Below, one piece after another: positions 33,173 to 42,459 of a stretch of DNA of 64,000 nucleotides (its first letter is position 1; each line of letters begins with the position of its first letter). The DNA lies in assembly GCF_000230835.1 (NCBI RefSeq), contig NZ_CM001240.1, positions 6,156,279-6,220,278 on the forward strand, read 5' to 3'. The translations under genes were made by a program, and so were the position numbers. The notes below the pieces were generated by a model. It was not told the DNA's origin. It worked only from the letters and a program-made list of their open reading frames with translations, and did not search any database. The DNA is from Clostridium sp. DL-VIII. GTDB lineage: Bacteria; Bacillota; Clostridia; Clostridiales; Clostridiaceae.

Positions 33173-35587
33173 TCTTAGTCTTAGTGCATTTGTAAGTACT
33201 GATACTGAACTAAAACTCATTGCTGCTGCTGCTATCATTGGATTTAATAGTGGTCCTCCAAAGATATGTAGAATGCCCATAGCAACAGGGATTCCTAGTA
33301 CATTGTATCCAAATGCCCAAAATAAATTTTGCTTTATATTTTTAATGGTTGCTTTGCTTAATTTAATAGCAGTTATAACATCCATTAAATCGCTTTTCAT
33401 AAGAACTACATCAGCAGATTCTATTGCAACGTCAGTTCCTGATCCTATTGCAATACCAACGTCTGCTTGTGCTAAGGCTGGTGCATCATTAATTCCATCT
33501 CCAACCATTGCTACCTTTACATCTCCCTGTTGAAGTTTTTTAACTTCATTTGCTTTATCTTCTGGTAATACTTCAGCTAAAACTATATCAATTCCAACTT
33601 GGCTGGCTATGGCATCTGCGGTTTTCTTATTATCTCCAGTAATCATCGCTACTTTTATTCCCATATTATGAAGAGCATTTATTGCATTTCTACTGCTTGG
33701 CTTCACAACATCTGCCACTGCAACTATTCCTTTTAGTGTTCCATCAATAGCTACATACATTGGTGTTTTTCCTTCGCTTGCTAATCTATCTGAATCTTTT
33801 ATTAACTGACTAAGGTCTATATTTTTTTCTATCATTAATTTTTTATTTCCGAGCAATATATGTTTTCCTTCTATTTTTACTTCTATACCATGCCCAGGAA
33901 TTGCATTAAATTCTTCAATATCTTTAAGGCTTAAGCTTCTATCTTCTGCTCCTCTGACTATTGCTTCTCCTAGTGGATGCTCTGATCCCTTTTCACTGCT
34001 TGCGGCTAAAACTAATATCTCATCTTCTGTAATATCACTTGTTATTATGTCTGTAACTACTGGCTTTCCTTCTGTTATAGTTCCAGTTTTATCAAACACT
34101 ATAGTTTTTATTACATGAGTTGTTTCTAAAGCTTCTCCACCTTTTATTAGCACTCCATTTTCAGCACCTTTGCCAGTTCCAACCATTATTGCTGTTGGAG
34201 TAGCTAGACCTAATGCACATGGGCAGGCTATAACGAGTACTGCGATGAATATTGTAAGTGAAAATACTGTTGTCTCTCCAGCAATCAGCCATCCTACTGA
34301 AGCTATAACTGCGAGTCCAATTACTATTGGCACAAAATATGCTGATATAACGTCTGCAAGTTTTGCTATTGGAGCCTTTGATCCTTGTGCTTCTTCCACT
34401 AATTTTACTATTTGCGCAAGTGCAGTATCCTTACCAACCTTAGTTGCCTTATACTTTATAAATCCTGTTTTATTGATACTTGCTCCTATTACATTGCTTC
34501 CTATAGTCTTTTCAACTGGTATGCTTTCTCCTGTAAGCATTGATTCGTCAATAGAAGTATTTCCCTCAATAATTTCTCCATCTACAGGAAGTTTTTCACC
34601 TGGTCTTACTAAAATAATATCACCAACAGTTACCTCTTCCACTGGAATAACCATTTCAGTGTCATTTCTTACAATTGTTGCAGTTTTAGGTGCGAGTCCC
34701 ATTAATGCTTTAATTGCCTGCGAAGTTCTGCCCTTTGAAACTGCTTCTAAATATTTGCCTAAAGTTATTAATGTTAAAATAACTGCTGCTGATTCAAAGT
34801 ACAAATGCATAGCATAGCTAGTGTCTCCTGTTTCTATCTTATAAATTGCAAATATTCCATACAAAACTGCAGCGAGTGTACTTATTGCTATTAAAGAATC
34901 CATGTTAGGACTTAATCTAAATAAATTTTTAATTCCTACTACATAAAATCTATACCCAGCTGCCATTACTGGTAAGGTTAAAACCAATTGAACTACTGCA
35001 AAATTAAATGGATTCATCATAGAATCAATAATATCTGGAAGCAGCATTCCAAGCATGTGTCCCATAGTTATTATTAAAAGTGGAACAGTAAAAATTAATG
35101 ATAAAATGAATCTTCTTAATAGTACCTCACTTGCACTTAATTTTTTCTTTTCTTCACTTTTTTCTGCTTCCTTCACCAGCTTATATCCTGCTTTATCCAC
35201 AGCCGCTTTAATTTCACTATAACCAATTTCATCTTCGTCAATATTTATAGTAAGCTTTTCTGTTGCCAAATTTACAACAGAGCTTTGAACTCCATTAAGT
35301 TTTTTTGTAACTCTTTCAACTCTGCTTGAACATGCAGAGCATGTCATCCCTTCAACTTTAAAGGTATAAGTTTTTAAATTTTTCTTAACTCCGTATCCAG
35401 CCTTTACTACAGCACCTTCTATATTTTCACTGTTTAAGATATTTTCATCAAATTCAACATTCAATGTCTCTGTTGCAAAATTAACATTAGCAATATTTAC
35501 TCCCTCTAATTTTTTAACAAATCTCTCTACTCTATTAGCACATGCCGAGCATGTCATTCCTTCAATTCTAAATGCTTTTTTACTCAT
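33152..35587 (-). CDS. copA: Copper-exporting P1B-type ATPase with two N-terminal metal domains
   Basis: This 811-residue membrane ATPase exports Cu(I). Two HMA domains come first, with [10 protein letters not shown] (Cys13, Cys16) and [10 protein letters not shown] (Cys83, Cys86). The core has eight membrane helices with the CPC ion site ([12 protein letters not shown]), the phosphorylated aspartate DKTGTITEG, the TGES-type LTGES actuator motif, an HP motif (SEHPLGEAI) and [10 protein letters not shown]. Everything needed for activity is present. The last residues, HFTVNG, are encoded by the end of a repeat element (33051-33172), so the natural tail may have differed. It is the middle gene of csoR-copA-copZ. 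Confidence 0.95.
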   Translation of the reverse strand: MSKKAFRIEGMTCSACANRVERFVKKLEGVNIANVNFATETLNVEFDENILNSENIEGAVVKAGYGVKKNLKTYTFKVEGMTCSACSSRVERVTKKLNGVQSSVVNLATEKLTINIDEDEIGYSEIKAAVDKAGYKLVKEAEKSEEKKKLSASEVLLRRFILSLIFTVPLLIITMGHMLGMLLPDIIDSMMNPFNFAVVQLVLTLPVMAAGYRFYVVGIKNLFRLSPNMDSLIAISTLAAVLYGIFAIYKIETGDTSYAMHLYFESAAVILTLITLGKYLEAVSKGRTSQAIKALMGLAPKTATIVRNDTEMVIPVEEVTVGDIILVRPGEKLPVDGEIIEGNTSIDESMLTGESIPVEKTIGSNVIGASINKTGFIKYKATKVGKDTALAQIVKLVEEAQGSKAPIAKLADVISAYFVPIVIGLAVIASVGWLIAGETTVFSLTIFIAVLVIACPCALGLATPTAIMVGTGKGAENGVLIKGGEALETTHVIKTIVFDKTGTITEGKPVVTDIITSDITEDEILVLAASSEKGSEHPLGEAIVRGAEDRSLSLKDIEEFNAIPGHGIEVKIEGKHILLGNKKLMIEKNIDLSQLIKDSDRLASEGKTPMYVAIDGTLKGIVAVADVVKPSSRNAINALHNMGIKVAMITGDNKKTADAIASQVGIDIVLAEVLPEDKANEVKKLQQGDVKVAMVGDGINDAPALAQADVGIAIGSGTDVAIESADVVLMKSDLMDVITAIKLSKATIKNIKQNLFWAFGYNVLGIPVAMGILHIFGGPLLNPMIAAAAMSFSSVSVLTNALRLRHFTVNG

Positions 35588-35634
35588 TCTTCACTTTCAC
35601 CTCTTTACTTATAATTTCTATCAAATCTCTATCA

Positions 35635-35901
35635 TTATTTTGAAAGTAACTTTTCTAAAACCTTGTTTAATTCTTCGATCTTTTCATCAGGATTATTGTT
35701 AAGTAATGCTTCTTTTACACAATGACGCAAATGTCCTTGTAAGATCATCAAATCGGCCTTTTTAATTAATGATTGAACTGCCATTAATTGATTAGCAACA
35801 TCTATACAATACCTGTCATCTTCGATCATTTTTATTATTCCTTCAATTTGACCCTTTGCTGTTTTTAATGATTGCAATGCTTTTTTTCTCTCTTCGCTCA
35901 T
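35635..35901 (-). CDS. csoR: Copper-sensing repressor of the CsoR family
   Basis: This 88-residue all-helical DNA-binding repressor has the Cu(I) triad Cys32 (DRYCIDV), His57 and Cys61 (GHLRHC), the Cys-His-Cys pattern that marks copper sensors rather than formaldehyde (FrmR) or nickel (RcnR) types. Apo-CsoR blocks transcription and copper binding releases it. It is the first gene of the operon, 47 bases before copA. A CsoR-style G/C tract operator (CCCCC-N4-GGGGG) lies in its own leader, so it should repress itself with copA and copZ. Confidence 0.93.
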   Translation of the reverse strand: MSEERKKALQSLKTAKGQIEGIIKMIEDDRYCIDVANQLMAVQSLIKKADLMILQGHLRHCVKEALLNNNPDEKIEELNKVLEKLLSK

Positions 35902-35913
35902 AATTTCCTCCCT

Positions 35914-35969
35914 CCCCCTCTAGGGGGTGTTCTTTGATTTTATTATATATTATTAATTTTATTTGTCAA
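35914..35969 (-). promoter_or_regulatory. csoR: copper operon promoter and G-tract operator
   Basis: On the minus strand, TTGACA (35969-35964) and TATAAT (35947-35942) are perfect sigma-A hexamers with a 16-base spacer. CCCCC TAGA GGGGG (35927-35914) lies about 8-21 bases after the expected transcription start. Two inverted G tracts with a four-base A/T-containing centre are the pattern bound by CsoR/RcnR tetramers. The ribosome site GGAGG follows at once. Confidence 0.8.
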
Positions 35970-36085
35970 TAGTAATTTCTAATTAACTTGCACGGCAAAT
36001 TCTGGTTACCACAGATATCAAATTTCTGTACTTAACTTGTAATTATATATTATCCACTAATTTTAATGATATGTGCAAATAAAAA

Positions 36086-36168
36086 AAGAGAGACCTGTTT
36101 ATTTAGCATTTCTTTTAGTGTCTTAAGCACTCCTTTAACAATCCCGCATAATAAACTATATCTCTCTT
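36086..36168 (-). terminator. Branched terminator after the M20 amidohydrolase
   Basis: AAGAGAGA (36086-36093) and TCTCTCTT (36161-36168) pair at the base, with GTTTAT/ATAAAC in the same stem. The loop holds another small hairpin, AGTG-CTTAAGA-CACT. On the minus strand a run of seven T residues follows. It lies about 20 bases after the gene's stop. Confidence 0.6.
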
Positions 36169-36188
36169 CAATTCATTTTATCTTAATT

Positions 36189-37382
36189 TTAAAATTTAGT
36201 AATGGACTTATCTCTATATTTTTCCTCTATTATTTCTCCTAATGCTTCTTCTGCTAATTGTGCAAAGTATTTTGAGCAATTTAAAATTGCCTTTTCATCT
36301 ACCTTATATTCTGGATGATGATGTGCATAAGATTTTCCTATCCCTACAGTAATAAATGCACCAGGTATGTCTTTTTGATAATATGCAAAATCTTCTCCCT
36401 CTAGTCCCATAGAAATTTGCTTAACATTATATCCCAACCTTCTGCCAATTTTACTGCTAAATTCCACCCATTCCTCACTATTATTTGTTGCTGGAGCTCC
36501 TAAATGCCAAATAAGTTCTGCATTTCCTCCAAAAGACTTAGCTATTCCTGTAACTATTTCATTCATTCTCTTATGAATTAACTGACGTATATCTTCACTT
36601 AATGTTCTAACTGTTCCTTCAATATACGCAGATTCCGGAATAACATTCCATGTATTTCCTGACTCTATATGAGTCACACTTAATAATGCTTTTTCTGTTG
36701 GTCCTATATTGCGGCTAATAATTGTTTGAAGAGCTGTAACTATGCTAGCAGTAATTATTATTGGATCTACACTTCTTTCAGGTTTAGCTGCATGACTTCC
36801 AACTCCTGTGATTTTAATTTCAAATCTATCAACAGCTGCTGTCATAGCCCCAGTTTTTATTCCCATAATACCAACTTCTGCATCTGAAATATTATGTATT
36901 CCAAATATAGCGTTTACATCATCTAAAACACCTGTTGATATAATCTTCTTTGCTCCATCTGCGCTTTCTTCTCCAGGCTGAAATATAAATTTAACTGTAC
37001 CTACTAATGAAGGTTGATGCCTTTTTAACAGATATGCTGCTCCTAAAATTACAGCCGTATGAAAATCATGCCCACACGCATGCATCATTCCATCAATTTT
37101 TGATTTATATGGTAAAGTTGTCTCTTCTTGAATTGGCAGAGCATCTATATCACCTCTAATGGCAACAACCGGACCATTAGGGTTCCCTTTTATTTGTGCT
37201 ACAAGTCCTGTTTCTAATGGCAAATCAAGAATTTCTATTTCTGCCTTTCCTAATAAACTTTTTATTAATTTTGTAGTTTCAAATTCTTCATTAGATAGCT
37301 CAGGATTCTCATGCAATTTGCGATATAATCCTATAAGTTCATCATTTAGATTCTCTATGACTGATAATAATTCCTTATTCAC
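36189..37382 (-). CDS. M20 family metallo-amidohydrolase (aminoacylase/N-acetyl-diaminopimelate deacetylase type)
   Basis: This 397-residue cytoplasmic enzyme belongs to the M20D peptidase/amidohydrolase family. Visible metal-site motifs are MMHACGHDFHT (Cys/His ligands) and QPGEESADGAKKII with the catalytic EE pair, then FGIHN, and a final ligand region EGEDFAYYQ and HHHPEYKVDE. The middle dimerisation domain (IKITGVGSHAAKPE) is complete. Members remove acyl groups from amino acids, or from N-acetyl-diaminopimelate in lysine synthesis; the sequence does not decide between them. lysA lies 20 kb away, which gives no help. The start is a GTG at 37382 with GGGGG upstream. Confidence 0.85.
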   Translation of the reverse strand: MNKELLSVIENLNDELIGLYRKLHENPELSNEEFETTKLIKSLLGKAEIEILDLPLETGLVAQIKGNPNGPVVAIRGDIDALPIQEETTLPYKSKIDGMMHACGHDFHTAVILGAAYLLKRHQPSLVGTVKFIFQPGEESADGAKKIISTGVLDDVNAIFGIHNISDAEVGIMGIKTGAMTAAVDRFEIKITGVGSHAAKPERSVDPIIITASIVTALQTIISRNIGPTEKALLSVTHIESGNTWNVIPESAYIEGTVRTLSEDIRQLIHKRMNEIVTGIAKSFGGNAELIWHLGAPATNNSEEWVEFSSKIGRRLGYNVKQISMGLEGEDFAYYQKDIPGAFITVGIGKSYAHHHPEYKVDEKAILNCSKYFAQLAEEALGEIIEEKYRDKSITKF

Positions 37383-37440
37383 TATATTAGTCCCCCTTTA
37401 AGCATCTGAAAAAACATAACAAGCTAGTATATATTATATA

Positions 37441-38484
37441 TCACTTAATTTTCGTTATATTCGTTATTAATGTGGTACCAACTATAAATAATCCATAAAA
37501 AACTATATAACCTATTGCCCACCCTCCACTAAAAGAAGCCTTAACTTTTTCAAGGATTTTTAATACCATAGTATCTTCAATAGCTGTTTCCATGAAATCC
37601 TCTTTATACATATTAACAAATAGGAGTAATGCTGCAATTCCTATTAAGAAATATATAACTCCTACTAAAACATCTACTATTGGCATATTGAGTAATGATA
37701 TTCCAGTAATTGCAAAGTTAATTGTATTATTAAATACATGAACTATTATTGATGGCACAATAGATTTTGATTTAGTTGCAATAAAGGCTAAAATAATTCC
37801 CATTAATATTGGATTAATGAACTGAACCAGATTCAAATGGAACATGGAAAATAAAATTGATGACACAATGATTGCTGTCAAATTTCCATACCTTTGCATG
37901 CTTTTAAGAATAAAACCCCTAAATATGATTTCTTCTAAGATTGGCCCAACTAAACAAACATAAGTTAAAAATAATATCAAGTAAACAGTTTGCGAAGGAA
38001 AAGTAAAATCTGGCGTTGGTATAGTTATCTTTAATTCATTAAGTATTATAGCATATAAAGAATATATCGTATTTGATATCATTCCAACACCTATAGAAGA
38101 AGCTGTCCCTAACAACACAAATAACTTTGTTGATCTATTTTTTGAAAATATCTCCTGTTTAATTTTTATTTTTGTAGTATTCATAGCTATAATAATTGCT
38201 ATAATGTCGCCAATTATACACGGAAGATATCCAACTAAAAAATTTTCTGCATCTTTAGAAAAATGTGAAATTATATTGAAGTTACCTTTTGTAATTATAG
38301 ATAATATAATATTAATTAACTTTATTATAAATATTACTGCAAATTCTATTCCATACGTTGATATGGCTAATATTAAGAGTATCTTTGCACAGTTTCCACC
38401 AGTTTTTTTTATATCTTGTCTTAATGTACTTCTTTCTTCTTCAATTTCTTGTTGAAATTCATTAGTCATTCTTTCGCCTGCCAT
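37441..38484 (-). CDS. CPBP family intramembrane metalloprotease
   Basis: This 347-residue membrane protein has about eight helices and the three CPBP (Abi/CaaX protease) motifs: EEIIFRGFIL (motif 1, EExxxR), FSMFHLNLVQF (motif 2, FxxxH), and IVHVFNNTINF (motif 3). These carry the glutamates and histidines of the active site. Members process prenylated or bacteriocin-related peptides or serve as bacteriocin self-immunity proteins. An extra C-terminal helix pair follows the protease core. The start could also be the ATG at 38469. No bacteriocin precursor is next to it; the nearest candidate secreted peptide is at 10967. Confidence 0.85.
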   Translation of the reverse strand: MAGERMTNEFQQEIEEERSTLRQDIKKTGGNCAKILLILAISTYGIEFAVIFIIKLINIILSIITKGNFNIISHFSKDAENFLVGYLPCIIGDIIAIIIAMNTTKIKIKQEIFSKNRSTKLFVLLGTASSIGVGMISNTIYSLYAIILNELKITIPTPDFTFPSQTVYLILFLTYVCLVGPILEEIIFRGFILKSMQRYGNLTAIIVSSILFSMFHLNLVQFINPILMGIILAFIATKSKSIVPSIIVHVFNNTINFAITGISLLNMPIVDVLVGVIYFLIGIAALLLFVNMYKEDFMETAIEDTMVLKILEKVKASFSGGWAIGYIVFYGLFIVGTTLITNITKIK

Positions 38485-38510
38485 TTCACTTCTATATTTT
38501 TAGCTTAATT

Positions 38511-39302
38511 TTACTTTATACAGTAATCTATCTTTTCACTATAGAAATTTTCTCTTCTATCTCTTTTTATATCAAACTTTGCTCTAACTTCCAAAACCTG
38601 TTCAATTTCTAATTCCTCAACAACAAGAGCTTCTTTAGTCGTAAGCTCATTTAAGATTTCTCCGTTTGGATTAACAAAAACTGAACCTCCATCATATTGC
38701 AATCCGTCACCTATGCCTACTCTGTTTATTCCTATAACATAACATTGATTTTCGATAGCTCTTGCCTTTAATAAAGTTATCCAATGCTCTTGTCTTGATT
38801 TAGGCCAATTTGCTGCTACAGTAATCATTTGAGCCTTCTTAGAAGTGATTTGGAATATTTCTGGAAACCTTAAGTCATAACAAATAAATGATGCTATATT
38901 GAATTCATCAATTTTGCAAATACCTATTTCCTCACCCTTATAATATTTTTCGCTCTCTCCTGCATAAGAAAATGGATGTAGCTTAGTGTATTTTAACAGA
39001 ACCTGGCCTTCCTTCGAAATAATGATATATTTATTCTTGCCTCTTTCATCAACTCTTATCGCAAATCCAAGTCCTATATTTATTTTGTTCACCACAGCCA
39101 TACTTTTAATCCAATCTATTATTTCTTCTTCTGATAGCAAAAGCTTTTTTATATCCATGGTAAACCCTGTCAATGTCATCTCTGGGAACAATATTAATTC
39201 CACATTATTTTCTGCTGCCTTCTCTATGAATTCCTCAACTTTTTTCATATTCCTTTCAATATCTTCCCATGATATATCCATTTGAGCAAGTCCTATAATC
39301 AA
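38511..39302 (-). CDS. Carbon-nitrogen hydrolase (nitrilase superfamily)
   Basis: This 263-residue cytoplasmic enzyme has the Glu-Lys-Cys triad: Glu in LILFPEMTLTGF, Lys in YTKLHPFSYAGE, and Cys in SFICYDLRFPE. The closing ENQCYVIGINRVG and YDGGSVFVNPNGE motifs are those of the omega-amidase/Nit2 branch, which converts alpha-ketoglutaramate or similar amides. The length is normal. The start is a TTG at 39302, following GGAGG. It lies 27 bases upstream of the CPBP protease gene on the same strand, so the two may be co-transcribed. Confidence 0.87.
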   Translation of the reverse strand: MIIGLAQMDISWEDIERNMKKVEEFIEKAAENNVELILFPEMTLTGFTMDIKKLLLSEEEIIDWIKSMAVVNKINIGLGFAIRVDERGKNKYIIISKEGQVLLKYTKLHPFSYAGESEKYYKGEEIGICKIDEFNIASFICYDLRFPEIFQITSKKAQMITVAANWPKSRQEHWITLLKARAIENQCYVIGINRVGIGDGLQYDGGSVFVNPNGEILNELTTKEALVVEELEIEQVLEVRAKFDIKRDRRENFYSEKIDYCIK

Positions 39303-39427
39303 TCGATTTCCTCCCCATTAATTATTATCCTTCACTAAATAATTATAAAATTCTGTAGATAATATTCATTCTCAAAAATATAAAACAATTATTTTTCATC
39401 CCCGCACTTATAAATAAACATTTTATA

Positions 39428-39482
39428 AATTTGCCTTATATAGAATAATTATCTACACCAATTAAACTTTTGTGTGTATCTA
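39428..39482. repeat. Family B repeat, end fragment
   Basis: TATAGAATAATTATCTACAC and TTTTGTGTGTATCTATACTA match, in order, the flanking end of the family B copies at 51561-51790 (reverse complement) and at 3650-3740. Only the outer end is present, and the stop of the tautomerase gene follows at once. Confidence 0.55.
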
Positions 39483-39484
39483 TA

Positions 39485-39829
39485 CTAGAAATTTTTTCCG
39501 TTCCATCCCCATTCGTTAACTTCTTCATATTTTACGTATATTTTATTTTGAGGTATTCCAAGCTCTGTTTCATATATATTGCAAATTTCTGCTGTTAATT
39601 TTTCATAAGCATCTTTACTTGCTTTTCCAAATATTTTTACTTCAATAAATGCACCTTTTTCTAACTTTTCTCCTGCAAAATATAATGAATATTCATCTTC
39701 AAAACCAATCATTAGAAAAGTTTCACTTTTCCCAGGAATTAACTCTATTGCTTTTCCTAATTTCTCTTTTATTATTACCTCTTTTTCTTTTGAAATTTTC
39801 ACGCTAACTTTTGATCCTATAAATGGCAT
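39485..39829 (-). CDS. MIF-like tautomerase
   Basis: This 114-residue protein belongs to the tautomerase (macrophage migration inhibitory factor) superfamily. I place the start at the ATG at 39829, because it gives MPFIGSK: after removal of Met, Pro1 is the catalytic base. GGAAGGAG lies about ten bases upstream. A longer frame to 39931 would bury the proline and is wrong. Family features include SETFLMIGFEDEYSLYFAGE, AFIEVKIFG and ELGIPQNKIYVKYEEVNEWGWNG, which closely follow the beta-alpha-beta repeat and the C-terminal strand of MIF. It probably forms trimers and catalyses keto-enol changes of phenylpyruvate-like compounds. It stands alone. Confidence 0.88.
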   Translation of the reverse strand: MPFIGSKVSVKISKEKEVIIKEKLGKAIELIPGKSETFLMIGFEDEYSLYFAGEKLEKGAFIEVKIFGKASKDAYEKLTAEICNIYETELGIPQNKIYVKYEEVNEWGWNGKNF

Positions 39830-40112
39830 ACTCTTCAATCTCCTTCCAATTTTAATAGTAATAATTTCTTTTATATTACATATTATATACATTTTAGTCA
39901 CATTTATAAATGTGGCTATATTAACTTCCATTATACCACATATCCCACATACTATTATCTTTAACTTAATCCACTTTCAAGTTATATTACTCATTTATTT
40001 AGCCAGCTCTCTGGTATCATGAAAAGCGGCTACGCCTCTCTTCAATTGATAATGTACCGCTGGCAATGTACAATTTCGGTTAAAATTCCATAACTTCAAG
40101 CCAATAATAAAA

Positions 40113-40137
40113 GCACCTTAATTTTATATTAAGATGC
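40113..40137 (-). terminator. Intrinsic terminator after the WYL regulator
   Basis: GCACCTTAAT (40113-40122) pairs with ATTAAGATGC (40128-40137), one mismatch, and a T-rich tract follows on the minus strand. It lies eight bases after the gene's stop. Confidence 0.65.
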
Positions 40138-40144
40138 TCAATTA

Positions 40145-41050
40145 CTATATATAATTCTTTAAACCTTCTTCAAATTTTCTTCTTATAATTTCTCTGATAT
40201 AATCTGGTTCTATAACCTCTGCATATTCTCCATATGACATGATATATCCATAAATCCAATCTCCCTCAGGAAAAATTGCAATTGTGTTAAAACTTCCATC
40301 TGAATTTTTCACGATATTTTCTTCAGCAAATTCATCATAAACCCTATATGCCATATTCTCATGGATTTTCAAATTCAAAGTTACCATTTTACTATCATGT
40401 AATTTATCAGATATGTTTAATGTGCCATTAGGAATATCTCTTTTAAAGACGTCATTTTGTAAATTCAACTTTTTAATACGTGTAAATTTAAATACCCTAA
40501 ATTCATTTTTAAGCTTGCAGAAGCCATATAAATACCATCCCTGTCCTTTAAATATTATTTTTAAGGGTTCAACGTTTCTTAAGCTTTTTTCACCATTGGA
40601 ATTATAATAAATAAAACTGACAACTCTGTTATTAAGAATAGCTGTTTTTATTAAGCTAAACTTGTCTTTTTCGTCACTATCACTGCCCCATTGCGATAAA
40701 TCAACATCAATCCAGCTAACGCCCTCTTTATTAAAAACTGTACTTAATTTCTTAAAAACAGGCTCTACATCTAAAAACTTCATAACACTAAGACTCTTGA
40801 GGCTCATTAATATTTCTTCCTGCTCTTTTTCTGAAAGCATAGATTTATTTAATACAAAATTATCAGTTAGGCTAATTCCTCCACTCTTCCCCTTACTTGT
40901 ATACACCGGTATTCCCGCAATCGATAATGCATCGATATCTCTATAAATTGTCCTTACTGATACTTCAAAATGTTCTGCAAGTTCTCTTGCTGTTATTGTT
41001 TTTCTATTTAATAAAATATATACTATCTCAAACAACCTATTAATCTGCAT
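40145..41050 (-). CDS. HTH/WYL-domain transcriptional regulator (YafY type)
   Basis: This 301-residue protein has an N-terminal HTH_11 winged helix (RLFEIVYILLNRKTITARELAEHF, then SVRTIYRDIDALSIAGIPV) and a C-terminal WYL domain (SFIYYNSNGEKSLRNVEPLKIIFKGQGWYLYGF). WYL domains sense nucleic-acid or small ligands, and such proteins usually control a neighbouring gene. The start is the ATG at 41050, six bases after AGGTG; two earlier starts overlap that site. It follows a VOC protein, a radical SAM protein and a GyrI-like protein on the same strand (gaps 42-75 bases), so these four may form one transcript. Confidence 0.87.
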   Translation of the reverse strand: MQINRLFEIVYILLNRKTITARELAEHFEVSVRTIYRDIDALSIAGIPVYTSKGKSGGISLTDNFVLNKSMLSEKEQEEILMSLKSLSVMKFLDVEPVFKKLSTVFNKEGVSWIDVDLSQWGSDSDEKDKFSLIKTAILNNRVVSFIYYNSNGEKSLRNVEPLKIIFKGQGWYLYGFCKLKNEFRVFKFTRIKKLNLQNDVFKRDIPNGTLNISDKLHDSKMVTLNLKIHENMAYRVYDEFAEENIVKNSDGSFNTIAIFPEGDWIYGYIMSYGEYAEVIEPDYIREIIRRKFEEGLKNYI

Positions 41051-41124
41051 CTTCATCACCTAACTTTATTATAATCAACTGTATATAAATAAATCAAAAA
41101 TTTAATTTATTACTTATTGCTATT

Positions 41125-41487
41125 CTAATGCATTGGACAAGTTACTTCTATGGCATTCCCTTCACTATCTAGGAATTCTAATACTTTATTGTCCCCTATA
41201 ATTGTTAGCGGAAAAATAATTGGACAATTGAGCTTCTCAAGTTTTTTCTGAACTAAATCAATGTCATTTACTTCAAAGCTTGGCAAGCAGTTATTTCCCC
41301 ATACCTTGAGTTCATTCATCTTTTCATTTGCAAATAACCCGTATCTAAAGTTATTAATTACAAATACACTATATATTTCATCTTCTTTAAAGACCTTTTC
41401 CCCCAATAACTCTTCATAAAATTTAATTGCTCTTTCCATCTCTCTAACACAAACATATAATGATCTTATTTCAAACGTTAAATTCAT
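41125..41487 (-). CDS. VOC (glyoxalase/bleomycin-resistance fold) protein
   Basis: This 120-residue protein has the paired beta-alpha-beta-beta-beta modules of the VOC fold: RSLYVCVREMERAIKFYEELLGE, then YSVFVINNFRYGLFA, then PSFEVNDIDLVQKKLEKLNC and KVLEFLDSEGNAIEVT. The metal-site glutamate of the second module (NAIEVT) is visible. Members include glyoxalases, ring-cleaving dioxygenases and antibiotic-binding proteins; nothing here decides between them. It is likely a dimer. It lies between the WYL regulator and the radical SAM gene. Confidence 0.8.
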   Translation of the reverse strand: MNLTFEIRSLYVCVREMERAIKFYEELLGEKVFKEDEIYSVFVINNFRYGLFANEKMNELKVWGNNCLPSFEVNDIDLVQKKLEKLNCPIIFPLTIIGDNKVLEFLDSEGNAIEVTCPMH

Positions 41488-41529
41488 GAAATTTTCCCCT
41501 CTAAATTTATACTTCTTAAAATTTTACAG

Positions 41530-42414
41530 CTAAAATAATGAAAGTTGATCTTTTTCATATCCTTTCTTATAGGCCTTAATGATATCGCTCATTTTGTATA
41601 CTATCCCGTATCTTTCACAATCTTCTTTAAAAAGATTCCACAATTGTTTTGCCTTTGGAGAATAACATTCATAGTTATTTCCAAATTGTTTTATATATTT
41701 TTGCTTAATTCCCGGAAACTTTTCATCAAGTTTTTTATAATACCAATCTCTTTGATTTTGCCTTAAAGTCACACCAAAGGATGGAAATATAAACTTAGCA
41801 CCATTTTCATAAGCCTTTTTAACTATGTTTCTTATATTTTCTTCATCGTCCTCTAAGAATGGAAGTACTGGCATAAGCAGTATCCCTGCAAAGATTCCGT
41901 TTTCTGAAAGTTCTTTTATTGCAGAAAATCTTTTTGAGGATACTGCAACATTAGGCTCTATCTTTTTACAAAGTTCATCACTACAGGTTGTTATTGTTAT
42001 CTTTACTAAAACTGGAGAATGGCTTTTTATTTTCTTTAAAATATCAATATCTCTTATAACCAAGTCACTTTTTGTTATAAGTGACACCCCAAATCCGTAT
42101 GTATTGATAAGCTCTAAAGCTCCCCTCGTGAGTTTGTATTCTCTTTCAAAAGGATTATAAGGATCACTCATGGCACCAGTCCCTATTACACCAGTTCTTT
42201 TTTTAGACTTAAGTTCTTTATTAATTAATGCTAGGGCATTTTCTTTTGCTCTTACCACATCAAAATTGTCTATTCTATAACATTCACTACGGCTATCACA
42301 ATAAATACATCCATGGCAGCATCCCTTATAAATATTCATAGTATAATTATCTCCAAACCAAGCATTGCTTTCAGAATATCCTGATACAATTGTTTTAGCA
42401 CTTATAAATTCCAT
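41530..42414 (-). CDS. Radical SAM protein (spore photoproduct lyase-like)
   Basis: This 294-residue protein carries the radical SAM cluster motif CxxxCxxC in YKGCCHGCIYCDSRSEC. Its partial TIM barrel shows VIGTGAMSDPYNP, GFGVSLITKSDLV, KITITTCSDELCKKIEP and GILLMPVLPFLEDDEEN. This set is typical of the SPL-like radical SAM group (Rv2578c/SplB-related), where the substrate is often unknown. An extra cysteine follows the cluster motif (SRSECY). It should bind a [4Fe-4S] cluster and cleave SAM. The C-terminus, EKDQLSLF, is short and charged. Confidence 0.82.
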   Translation of the reverse strand: MEFISAKTIVSGYSESNAWFGDNYTMNIYKGCCHGCIYCDSRSECYRIDNFDVVRAKENALALINKELKSKKRTGVIGTGAMSDPYNPFEREYKLTRGALELINTYGFGVSLITKSDLVIRDIDILKKIKSHSPVLVKITITTCSDELCKKIEPNVAVSSKRFSAIKELSENGIFAGILLMPVLPFLEDDEENIRNIVKKAYENGAKFIFPSFGVTLRQNQRDWYYKKLDEKFPGIKQKYIKQFGNNYECYSPKAKQLWNLFKEDCERYGIVYKMSDIIKAYKKGYEKDQLSLF

Positions 42415-42459
42415 GAGTTTTCCTCTTTCTTTGTATAATTTTTTAACAAATGCGTCTCT

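Noticed and set aside
34170..34817. 215-codon frame opposite copA
   Set aside because: Antisense shadow of the CopA core; Ala/Thr/Pro-rich and without homology that I recognise.
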